Source: Bryobacterales bacterium (lineage in GTDB: Bacteria > Acidobacteriota > Terriglobia > Bryobacterales > Bryobacteraceae). From it: a stretch of DNA of 46,097 bases. The position numbers and the translations under genes were made by a program. Shown here one piece after another: positions 1-7,092 of this stretch; position 1 is the stretch's first letter, and each line of letters starts with the position of its first letter. The DNA lies in NCBI GenBank assembly GCA_009697505.1, contig SHUD01000016.1, positions 1-46,097 on the forward strand. The letters run 5' to 3'. The notes below the pieces were generated by a model, which was not told the origin of the DNA, searched no databases, and saw only the letters and a program-made list of their open reading frames with translations.

Positions 1-70
1 TCAGTAATACGTCTTGCAGTTTCATCATCCGCTCCGTTTCCGCCGCGGAGTATTGCTGAGGGGTGTCCAC
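1..70 (-). CDS. Possible transposase, 5' end only (runs off the left edge)
   Basis: An open frame on the minus strand starts at a GTG (complement of 68-70), continues off the window and shows only 23 codons. The visible protein reads MDTPQQYSAAETER followed by MMKLQDVLL. From memory, an N-terminus of the type 'MKLQDVLLKA' is common in transposases with an integrase catalytic core (ISNCY/IS1202-like), but no helix-turn-helix or DDE residues are visible here. The pair of CTGTCCG repeats at 100-132, just upstream, supports an insertion-sequence end. An alternative start is the ATG at 28. The call rests on so little protein that it is tentative. Confidence 0.45.
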   Translation of the reverse strand, partial: MDTPQQYSAAETERMMKLQDVLL

Positions 71-99
71 CCCCTAGCTTCCCCCGCCGCTTTTTCAAA

Positions 100-138
100 G
101 CGGACAGTTCATGTGTGAATTCAACCGGACAGATCACA
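100..138 (-). repeat. Insertion-sequence-type terminal repeat (left edge)
   Basis: Two copies of CTGTCCG (read on the minus strand) lie exactly 25 bp apart, with TTCACAC-TGA between them. Positions 132-100 read on the minus strand match 45974-46006 read on the plus strand at 27 of 33 bases, in the opposite overall orientation. Paired short repeats at a fixed spacing just upstream of a transposase start are typical of transposase-binding ends. Nothing else is visible between 139 and 215. Confidence 0.6.
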
Positions 139-215
139 TACTAGCGACATTTATGGCCGCGCGTCTTGCCGTGGAAGCGGAAATACGATAAAGTTGATCT
201 CCAGGTTTACATAAT

Positions 216-1445
216 ATGCCGTCCCATTATCGCCGCCGCGAGTTTCTGAAGTTTCTGGCCGGGAGTCCGTACGTGGCCGCCCTCGGCGGCATCACCGCGT
301 ACGCGCAGCAGCACGCGCCGGAAATCGCTGAAGTGATTACCGATCCCAAGCAGGCTCTGGACGTAACGTTCTTCGAGGAAGCCGCGCGCCGCAAGGTCAT
401 GCAGGGGCACTGGGCATATATGGCCAGTGGCGTCGATGATGACCGGACGCTGCGCGCCAATCACGAAGCGTACCGTCACATCCAACTCCGGCCGCGACGT
501 CTGCGCGACGCCACGAAAATAGACATGCGGGTGAGCCTTTTCGGCGAGATGTACAACACGCCGATTTTTACGTGCCCGACGGGGGGCGAAAAGGCGTTCC
601 ATCCGGAAGGGGAAGTTGCCGTCGCTCGCGCCACCAGGGCCCGCGGCACCATGCAGATGCTGTCGACGGCCACTTCGACCGCCGTCGAAGAAGTCAACGC
701 CGCGCACGGCCGTCCGGTCTGGTATCAGCTTTACGCCACGAACAAGTGGGAGGCTACCGAGAAGATCGTCCGGCGCGTGGAAGCCGCGGGATGTCCCGTC
801 ATCGCGCTGACTTGCGACAACACGACGGGGCGTAACAGCCAGACGTTTCTGCGCACGCGGCCCAAGGATCTGACACAATGCTACGGCTGCCATGACGGGG
901 GCACGGCCCCGTCGGCGAAAGAACGCAAGATGTACGACGGCATCGACTTGACCGGTGTGAGCACGCAGTACCAGGCCATGACCTGGGAATTCGTCGCCCG
1001 CCTGCGCAAGGCGACCAAGCTCAAGTTGTTCTTGAAGGGACTCGACGGGCGCGAGGACGCGCGGTTGGCCCTGGAGCATGGCATCGACGGGATTCTGGTT
1101 TCCAATCACGGAGGCCGCTCCACCGATACCCTTCGCCCCACGATTCAGGCTCTGCCTGAGGTTGTGGATACCGTTGGCAAACGGATTCCCGTGTTCGTCG
1201 ATGGCGGCGTGCGCCGCGGAACCGATGTTTTCAAAGCGCTGGCCCTGGGAGCGACGGCGGTGGGCATCGGGCGGCCGTTCCTGTGGGGCATGGGCGCCTT
1301 CGGGCAGGCCGGAGTGGATCGCGTGCTCGAGATCGTGCAGGGCGAGCTGAGATTGGCAATGGCCAACTGCGGCACGCGGACGGTTGCCGATATCGACCGT
1401 TCCTTTGTGGAAACGCCCGACTGGCGCACCGTGCGCTACTCTTAA
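216..1445 (+). CDS. Tat-exported FMN-dependent alpha-hydroxy-acid oxidase/dehydrogenase (lactate/glycolate type) with CxxCH motif
   Basis: This 409-residue enzyme should oxidise an alpha-hydroxy acid such as L-lactate or glycolate to the keto acid using FMN. The N-terminus RRREFLKFLAG followed by a hydrophobic run is a twin-arginine signal, so it probably works in the periplasm. Family hallmarks are present: tyrosine in YMASGVDDD (about 68), WYQLY (Tyr173), Lys274 in LFLKG, the catalytic base in SNHGGR (His298, Arg301) and the phosphate-binding DGGVRRGTD...GIGRP region. SNHGGR is followed by STD where QLD is usual. A CYGCH sequence at 222-226 sits in the mobile loop before the catalytic half and could bind heme c. 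Whether it reduces oxygen (oxidase) or a respiratory carrier (dehydrogenase) cannot be told from sequence. An SHS-type carboxylate transporter begins 7 bp downstream, which fits lactate use. Confidence 0.85.
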   Translation: MPSHYRRREFLKFLAGSPYVAALGGITAYAQQHAPEIAEVITDPKQALDVTFFEEAARRKVMQGHWAYMASGVDDDRTLRANHEAYRHIQLRPRRLRDATKIDMRVSLFGEMYNTPIFTCPTGGEKAFHPEGEVAVARATRARGTMQMLSTATSTAVEEVNAAHGRPVWYQLYATNKWEATEKIVRRVEAAGCPVIALTCDNTTGRNSQTFLRTRPKDLTQCYGCHDGGTAPSAKERKMYDGIDLTGVSTQYQAMTWEFVARLRKATKLKLFLKGLDGREDARLALEHGIDGILVSNHGGRSTDTLRPTIQALPEVVDTVGKRIPVFVDGGVRRGTDVFKALALGATAVGIGRPFLWGMGAFGQAGVDRVLEIVQGELRLAMANCGTRTVADIDRSFVETPDWRTVRYS

Positions 1446-1452
1446 GGAATTC

Positions 1453-2697
1453 ATGATCGAGCCCACTCACCATTCCGGTCAGAGCAAGTCCAGCGGCCCG
1501 CTCGCCGTGAGCGCGGCGTTCCTCGGCTGGACCATCGACTCGTTCGACTTTTTCGTCGTGGTCATGACCTTGTCGGCGATTGCCGCGGACTTTGGCGTGT
1601 CGAGGCCGCAGGTTGCTCTGACACTGACCGCGACTTTGTTCATGCGTCCGGTGGGCGCGTTCGCCTTTGGTTTGCTGGCGGACCGTTATGGACGGCGGCC
1701 GTTGCTGGTGGCGAACGTTCTGTTCTACACGGTCATGGAGGTCGCATCGGGGTTTGCGCCCGACTACACAACGTTCTTTATTCTGCGCATGCTGTATGGC
1801 ATCGGGATGGGCGGCAATTGGGGCGTGGGCGCGTCGCTGGCGCTCGAAAGCGTTCCCGCCAAGTGGCGCGGAACGGTATCGGGATTGCTGCAGGAAGGTT
1901 ATTCTTTCGGAAACCTGCTGGCGGCCATCGCGTATTTCACGATCTTTCCGGTCTGGGGCTGGCGCGCGATGTTCTTCGTCGGAGCTATTCCGGCGTTGCT
2001 CACTGTTGCGCTGTGTCTGAAGGTCTCTGAACCAGAAGCGTGGAAAGAACAGCGCACCAACGATTGGGGAACGTACAAGGCCGCCGTCTTCGGAAACCTG
2101 CCGCGCTTTGGCTACATGATTCTGCTGATGACCATGATGACGTTCATTTCCCACGGGACGCAGGATATGTATCCGACGTATCTGCAACGCCAGCGGCACT
2201 TCGACGTGCCCATGACTGCGATCATCACTTCGATTTCCATGATTGGCGCGATGATGGGCGGGTTGGTGGGAGGAACTCTATCGAATAGGCTGGGCCGCCG
2301 CCGGATGATTGTGATCGCGCTGCTGCTGTGCGTGTGCGTGATTCCGCTGTGGGTGGGAGCGTCGATCACTCCGCTGGTGATGGTGGGCGCGTACCTGATG
2401 CAGTTCATGGTGCAAGCGGCCTGGGGCGTGATTCCCGCGCACCTCACTGAATTGTCACCCGGTCCATTGCGCGGCATTTTTCCCGGATTGTCCTATCAGC
2501 TTGGCGTAGTACTGTCATCGAGTGTCGGCTGGATCGAGGCCGAACTGGGCGAGCACTTCAGCTACACGGCGTCCATGGGCGGCTTGGCCGCTGTCGTGCT
2601 GCTGATTGGCGCCGTCGTGGTATGGAAAGGGCCGGAGGCGAAAGACGTCTCCTTCCGCAAGCAGCCGGCGCCGGAAACGGTACTTACGGGGAAGTGA
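1453..2697 (+). CDS. MFS transporter, sialate/lactate:H+ symporter-like (SHS family)
   Basis: This 414-residue polytopic membrane protein belongs to the major facilitator superfamily. The first helix carries GWTIDSFDFF, the D-x-F/Y-D type signature of carboxylate and aromatic-acid proton symporters, and the loop between helices 2 and 3 has the MFS motif GLLADRYGRRP. About twelve hydrophobic segments are visible. I chose the ATG at 1453 because AAGGAA lies just upstream; the frame also opens from a TTG at 1384 inside the previous gene. It lies 7 bp after the alpha-hydroxy-acid oxidase gene and almost certainly shares its transcript, so lactate or another short hydroxy-carboxylate is the likely substrate. 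The substrate is inferred from context only. Confidence 0.82.
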   Translation: MIEPTHHSGQSKSSGPLAVSAAFLGWTIDSFDFFVVVMTLSAIAADFGVSRPQVALTLTATLFMRPVGAFAFGLLADRYGRRPLLVANVLFYTVMEVASGFAPDYTTFFILRMLYGIGMGGNWGVGASLALESVPAKWRGTVSGLLQEGYSFGNLLAAIAYFTIFPVWGWRAMFFVGAIPALLTVALCLKVSEPEAWKEQRTNDWGTYKAAVFGNLPRFGYMILLMTMMTFISHGTQDMYPTYLQRQRHFDVPMTAIITSISMIGAMMGGLVGGTLSNRLGRRRMIVIALLLCVCVIPLWVGASITPLVMVGAYLMQFMVQAAWGVIPAHLTELSPGPLRGIFPGLSYQLGVVLSSSVGWIEAELGEHFSYTASMGGLAAVVLLIGAVVVWKGPEAKDVSFRKQPAPETVLTGK

Positions 2698-2762
2698 CGT
2701 GCTGCCAGCGCTGCGCGAAAGTTTGTTAATCTTGTGAAGTCTACCTACAGGGAGGGATAACC

Positions 2763-3377
2763 ATGAGAATCATTCAGCAACTGCTACTCGGCTCCGCCGC
2801 TCTCGCGGTGATGGCGCCTTACAGTAATGCGCATTTCCGGCTGCTCGAACCGGCACAATGGATCGAACAGTCTACCAACGGCGATCCGCAAAAGGCCGCG
2901 CCTTGCGGCGGAACTTCGGCCGATCCGGGCAAACCCACGAACGCGGTGACCAGAATCCAGGGCGGAGACAAGCTGCACATCAAGTTAATGGAGACGGTCT
3001 ATCATCCGGGTTTCTACCGGATCGCGCTGGCGGTGAATTCGCGCTCCGAGCTTCCAAAGGATCCCGTGGCCAAGACGGAACCCAGACCGGCCGGGCCGTG
3101 GTCCATGTCGGCGTCCGTCGAGTATCCGCCCATGCCGCCCATCATCGCCAACGGTCTGTGGCCCCACGTGACCAAGCCCGAAAAGGAATTCGAGACCGAC
3201 ATCGAGGTCCCGAATATCAACTGCGCCAAGTGCACGCTGCAGATCATCCAGTTCATGGCCAACCATGCGCTGAACAAGGATGGTGATTACACTTATCACC
3301 ACTGCGTCGATCTGAACATTCGTGCGAATCCTTACAAGCCGCTCGATACGCGGTATCCGGCGGAAAAGCAGCCGTAA
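2763..3377 (+). CDS. Secreted LPMO-like protein with predicted N-terminal histidine brace
   Basis: A signal peptide (residues 1-23, ending SNA) is followed directly by histidine: the mature protein would start HFRLLEP. An N-terminal histidine after cleavage is the hallmark of copper histidine-brace proteins such as lytic polysaccharide monooxygenases. A second brace histidine is probably His81 in YHPGFYRIAL. Cysteines at 48 (PCGG), 154, 157 (CAKC) and 181 (YHHC) could form disulfides. The architecture resembles, from memory, the bacterial 'SCE4755 family polysaccharide monooxygenase-like' proteins; activity on polysaccharide has not been assumed. A strong GGGAGG ribosome site precedes the ATG. 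It lies 65 bp after the transporter on the same strand. An alternative role is copper storage or delivery. Confidence 0.72.
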   Translation: MRIIQQLLLGSAALAVMAPYSNAHFRLLEPAQWIEQSTNGDPQKAAPCGGTSADPGKPTNAVTRIQGGDKLHIKLMETVYHPGFYRIALAVNSRSELPKDPVAKTEPRPAGPWSMSASVEYPPMPPIIANGLWPHVTKPEKEFETDIEVPNINCAKCTLQIIQFMANHALNKDGDYTYHHCVDLNIRANPYKPLDTRYPAEKQP

Positions 3378-3399
3378 AGGCGGCCGTCACCACTCGCCG

Positions 3400-3813
3400 T
3401 TACCATTCAGCGTAGGGCGGACCCTCAAGGCTCTTGAGGTCCGACCCGCTGCGCACGTCGTAGATGCCGGGCTGGGTCTGATCGACCGAGGTCACGGCGT
3501 CCTCCATGATGACGCGCCAGGTCTGATTGTTGCCTGTGATCGGATCGACGGGGATGTTGCGCAAATAGCCTTGGGTGACCAGATCGTCGAGGGTCTGCGG
3601 AGCCTTTTGCTTGTCGAAGGTGTACTCGTCGATGACCGTGCGCAGCGTGAACAAGTTGTTCTTGAGCAGGCTTTCCTTCGTGCGCAGAAGAGACTTCTGA
3701 TACAACGGCACGGCGATGGACACCAGCACGGAAATGATGGCCATGACGATGATGAGCTCGATCAGCGTGTAGCCGGCGCGGCGCGGCGTCACCGCGGCGT
3801 TACCACTCCGCAT
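3400..3813 (-). CDS. GspG-like type II secretion/type IV pilus pseudopilin (second of pair)
   Basis: This prepilin-like protein of about 137 residues has a basic leader (TPRRAG), then YTLIELIIVMAIISVLVSIAVP, the processing site and hydrophobic N-terminal helix of class III signal pseudopilins. The rest is short and GspG-like, with IPVDPITG and a C-terminal PYAEW. I placed the start at the ATG at 3813, which overlaps the upstream pseudopilin by 14 nt; a GTG at 3792 giving a shorter leader is equally possible. It is the last gene of a three-gene minus-strand unit with its paralogue and a secretin. No secretion ATPase or GspF-type gene lies in the window. Confidence 0.82.
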   Translation of the reverse strand: MRSGNAAVTPRRAGYTLIELIIVMAIISVLVSIAVPLYQKSLLRTKESLLKNNLFTLRTVIDEYTFDKQKAPQTLDDLVTQGYLRNIPVDPITGNNQTWRVIMEDAVTSVDQTQPGIYDVRSGSDLKSLEGPPYAEW

Positions 3814-4267
3814 AGGGCGTTCCGTCACGGGCGCGGTCCAGGTTCTTGGTGTACACGTCGAAGACATTCTGGCGGCCCCAGCTTTGCGACTTGGGGTCGT
3901 CCTGCATGCTGCGCATGCCCCAGTCGCGGCGATTGGTCATGGGGTCCAGCGGGATGCGGCGCAGGAATTTGATCTTCTTGCCTTGCGCGTCCTGCAACAG
4001 CTTGACGCCCTCAACAAGCTGGTCGAGCGATTCGGGATAGCCTTCCGTTCCCAGCTTGACCTCGATCTTACCGGCCAGCGCGGCGTCTTTATAGTCGTCG
4101 ATGGCCTTGCGGACTTCACGAAGCGCGTAGACCAGTTCGCGCTCTTTGTCGCGGCGGACTTTGTAGCGCGCCAAGGGCACTGCCATGGAGGTCAGCAGCG
4201 CCATGATGGAGAAGGCGACAATGAGCTCGATCAGGGTAAGACCGCGCTGGTTCCCGCGCCTGGCCAT
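3800..4267 (-). CDS. GspG-like pseudopilin (first of pair)
   Basis: This 155-residue pseudopilin starts MARRGNQRG, then LTLIELIVAFSIMALLTSMAVP, giving a prepilin peptidase site (G|L) with glutamate at +5. It has a globular domain with IPLDPMTN and ends DGTPYAEW, nearly the same ending as the next gene, so the two are tandem paralogues. Its ATG overlaps the stop codon of the secretin gene by one base (TAATG), which indicates translational coupling. It should form part of a periplasmic pseudopilus that pushes substrates through the secretin. Assignment to GspG rather than a type IV pilin is by length and C-terminal form. Confidence 0.82.
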   Translation of the reverse strand: MARRGNQRGLTLIELIVAFSIMALLTSMAVPLARYKVRRDKERELVYALREVRKAIDDYKDAALAGKIEVKLGTEGYPESLDQLVEGVKLLQDAQGKKIKFLRRIPLDPMTNRRDWGMRSMQDDPKSQSWGRQNVFDVYTKNLDRARDGTPYAEW

Positions 4268-6537
4268 TACCGGATCTGCACTCCCAGAGGGCTGGTGGTG
4301 GCATTGATGGGCGCTGACTGGGTATCTTTCAATCCGATCTCGGAGATGGTCACGGGGGCCTCGCCGGTGCCTGTGGCGCGGAAGGTCAGAGTTGCCAGGA
4401 TGCCCGACCCGGTCACCGCGGCGGCTCCAGCGGGCCGGGTCACGGTAAGCGATGCTTCGCCGGCATCGTTACGGATATCTTTCACCGACGCCGGGGCGAC
4501 GACGCCGCGGGTCAGCAGATCGCCAGGGACTATGTCTTCCAGGCGCAAACGTTCCGCGTCGTATTTGATGCGGAGGGGGGAAACGGAGGAAACGTTGGCC
4601 ACGTTGTCAATTTGCACCGTTACGGTAATCACGGAACCCGCGGCGGCGGGCGCAGCCGGGCCCACCAAACTGGCGCGCGCCCCACCGGCAGCGATGGGGG
4701 CAGCCGGAGCAATTACCGCCGGCGGCGCTGCCGCGGGAGCCGGCTCCGCCGGGCTGGGTGCTTTATTCGTCTTCGGCGCGTAGTTGATCTTCACCACCTG
4801 ATCGGTTCCCGCGTAGATGCCGCGCAGATTTTCGGCCGTGTAGTCAGGTGTGCGTACGATGTGCGGGATCAGCGCGATCATCATATCACCACGCGCCACA
4901 AACTTCTTTTCGCTGCCGAACAACCTGCCCAGCACCGGAATATTAACCAGGCCCGGCAGCCCGGTGATGGTGGTCGAATCCTGAGTCTGGCTCAGGCCGC
5001 TCAGGATGTTCACTTCGCCCTCGCGCAGGCGAATATCGGCGATGCTGGAACGCTGCCCGATCACGGGTTGCTCAATACCGCCGATGGAGATGCGCTCCAC
5101 GACACTCGACACAGTCACTTCCACGTGCAGCGTCACCTCATCGGCGGAATGCACCTGCGGCGTGATATCCACGTTGACGCCGACATCGGCGTAGTTGAAT
5201 TGCGTCGAAACCAGCGCCGCGGCGGTATTGGTCTGAAAGCTGCCGGTGGCGTAGGGAATCCGGTCGCCGATCTTCAGGCTCACTTTCTGGCCATCGGAGG
5301 CGCGCAATTGCGGGTTGTTCAGGACCTTGGTGCGGTTGTCGGTGAGAAGGGCCTGTAGTAGCGCGCCAGGCAAGCTGGTGGTGAACTGGTTGCTGGAAAG
5401 TCTACCCAGACGGTTTAACGTGGTGCTGTTACTGCCGGCCGCCGCGGTTCCAGCGGCGGACGTTGCGGTGGTGGTTCCACCAGTGAACGTAACGGGCATG
5501 CTCAATCCGCTGGACGCAATGGCCGCCGCCAGATCGCGGGTGTACTTGGTGTTGGCCTCCATCACGATGACATCCACGACTACTTCGGATTTGGGTTTGT
5601 CGAGATCATGAATCAGCTTTTCCGCCAGGGCGACTTTATCCACCGTGTCGCGCACGATCATGGCGCGCTGCGCGTTGTAAGTGAACACGCGGCGGATTTC
5701 CGCGACGGTACGAATGGCGGTGGCGATTTCCTGGAACTCTTGTACCGACGTGGCGTTGGTCACATAGAACACCTTCACCACGTCGTCTTCGTAATCGCGG
5801 CGCTTGGTGACGTTATCTTCGGCCACGAAAATGGTGTTGGGTGTGATCGCCTTCCAGAACGTGCGGGTGAGCGTGGCCAGATAGTCGAAAGCCTGCTCCG
5901 CGGTGGTGTTGGTCAAATCCACGTTGAAATTGCGGGTGGGCGGGGTGTATTGCGAATCAAAAACCACGTTGACACCCGCGAGCTTGGCCACGGTGTCGTA
6001 GAGCACGCGCGGCGGCTGGTTGTTCATTTTCAATACAGGGATGACGATGTTGGTGGGTTTCAGCGCGGGCGGTTCCATCATGGACTCCACACGCTCGGCG
6101 GAATCCCGGCGGATGCGCTCGGCCGGAGTAAGGCCGCGATCCTCAGGCCTGACGTTCGCGGTACCGGCCGCCAGCATGTCCTGAACCCGTTTGATCTCCT
6201 GTAAGGCGATGGCGGAAGAGGGATCGGCAATCAGCGCTTTCTGGAATTCCTGCAACGCTTCTTCGAGCTGGCCGGTGGTGCGCAACTTCTGACCCGCGTC
6301 GACGTGCTTCTGACTTGTTTGGAAACGCCCCCTCCGCATCACCGCCATGTAGCCGGCATCCATGGGGTCCTCGTCGTAAGCCTGCTCATAAAGTTGGAGC
6401 GCGGTGTCCCAGTCGCCCTTGGCCTCTGCCAAGCGGCCGTCGCGCAGGAACCGGTCGCCTTTGCGGGTCTTGGCCTGCAGGCTTAGGCACAAGATGGCTA
6501 GTACCAGGCTGATAACGAATAAGTGTTTTCTCTTCAT
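4267..6537 (-). CDS. GspD/PilQ-type secretin with N-terminal TPR-like repeats and C-terminal cohesin-like domain
   Basis: This is a 756-residue outer-membrane channel subunit. In order: a signal peptide (1-22); helical TPR-like repeats (about 27-120); an STN-like segment and secretin N domains (about 165-320); a Ser/Thr/Ala-rich insert (350-375); the secretin core (about 400-565) with VLNNPQLRASDGQKVSLKIG, VDITPQV and PGLVNIPVLGRLF; a Pro/Ala linker (590-635); and a beta-rich domain (about 635-745) resembling cohesin (ITVTVQIDNVANVSS, LRIKYDAERL, ILATLTFRATG). Secretins normally end soon after the core, so the cohesin-like tail is unusual and would face the periplasm or cell surface. Two pseudopilin genes follow directly and divergently oriented smpB lies 83 bp upstream. 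Confidence 0.85.
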   Translation of the reverse strand: MKRKHLFVISLVLAILCLSLQAKTRKGDRFLRDGRLAEAKGDWDTALQLYEQAYDEDPMDAGYMAVMRRGRFQTSQKHVDAGQKLRTTGQLEEALQEFQKALIADPSSAIALQEIKRVQDMLAAGTANVRPEDRGLTPAERIRRDSAERVESMMEPPALKPTNIVIPVLKMNNQPPRVLYDTVAKLAGVNVVFDSQYTPPTRNFNVDLTNTTAEQAFDYLATLTRTFWKAITPNTIFVAEDNVTKRRDYEDDVVKVFYVTNATSVQEFQEIATAIRTVAEIRRVFTYNAQRAMIVRDTVDKVALAEKLIHDLDKPKSEVVVDVIVMEANTKYTRDLAAAIASSGLSMPVTFTGGTTTATSAAGTAAAGSNSTTLNRLGRLSSNQFTTSLPGALLQALLTDNRTKVLNNPQLRASDGQKVSLKIGDRIPYATGSFQTNTAAALVSTQFNYADVGVNVDITPQVHSADEVTLHVEVTVSSVVERISIGGIEQPVIGQRSSIADIRLREGEVNILSGLSQTQDSTTITGLPGLVNIPVLGRLFGSEKKFVARGDMMIALIPHIVRTPDYTAENLRGIYAGTDQVVKINYAPKTNKAPSPAEPAPAAAPPAVIAPAAPIAAGGARASLVGPAAPAAAGSVITVTVQIDNVANVSSVSPLRIKYDAERLRLEDIVPGDLLTRGVVAPASVKDIRNDAGEASLTVTRPAGAAAVTGSGILATLTFRATGTGEAPVTISEIGLKDTQSAPINATTSPLGVQIR

Positions 6538-6620
6538 TATCTTACCGGTACCCAGCGGCGCCGGGCGTGATACACTGAAGGTGTGGCATCACTAATCTTG
6601 ACGCCACGCGAGCCCCGTCT

Positions 6621-7085
6621 GTGGAAGAAAAAATCAAGGTCTTGAGCGACAACCGGTCGGCTCGTCACAACTATACGCTATCAGACTACGTGGAGGCAGG
6701 GGTGGTGCTCAGCGGGACCGAGGTGAAGTCGGCGCGCGATGGCAAAATTCAGTTGCAGGACGCCTATGGCGAAGTCAGCGGCAATGAAGCGTGGTTGTGC
6801 AACGCGCACATCGGCCAGTACTCCCACGGCAACATCATGAATCACGAGCCGGTACGCAAGCGGAAGTTGCTGCTGCATCGCGCCGAAATCGACAAAATGC
6901 TGCGGCAAACTCGCGAAAAGGGCCTGACGCTGGTGCCAACCAAGCTATATTTGAAGAACGGCCTGGTCAAAGTCGAATTGGCGATCGGCAAAGGCAAGAA
7001 GCTGCACGATAAACGGGAGAGCGAGCGCGAGCGCGAAATGAAAGACGAAGCGCGCGCCGGCATGGCGAGGAAGCGTAAGGAATAA
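6621..7085 (+). CDS. smpB: SsrA-binding protein SmpB
   Basis: This 154-residue cytoplasmic protein binds tmRNA and delivers it to stalled ribosomes for trans-translation. Conserved SmpB features are [11 protein letters not shown], the [13 protein letters not shown] stretch, [11 protein letters not shown] and a basic C-terminal tail [15 protein letters not shown] that enters the mRNA channel. The start is a GTG at 6621. A TACACT sequence about 45 bp upstream could be a -10 box. The 83-bp gap to the secretin start must hold both divergent promoters. Leucyl aminopeptidase begins 7 bp after the stop, so the two are probably co-transcribed. No tmRNA gene was recognised in the window. Confidence 0.96.
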   Translation: MEEKIKVLSDNRSARHNYTLSDYVEAGVVLSGTEVKSARDGKIQLQDAYGEVSGNEAWLCNAHIGQYSHGNIMNHEPVRKRKLLLHRAEIDKMLRQTREKGLTLVPTKLYLKNGLVKVELAIGKGKKLHDKRESEREREMKDEARAGMARKRKE

Positions 7086-7092
7086 ACCGATT

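Noticed and set aside
207-1466. Long minus-strand open frame opposite the hydroxy-acid oxidase
   Set aside because: The plus-strand protein has clear family motifs and a Tat signal; the minus frame is Arg/His/Gly-rich with no recognisable domain, as expected for the shadow of a high-GC gene.
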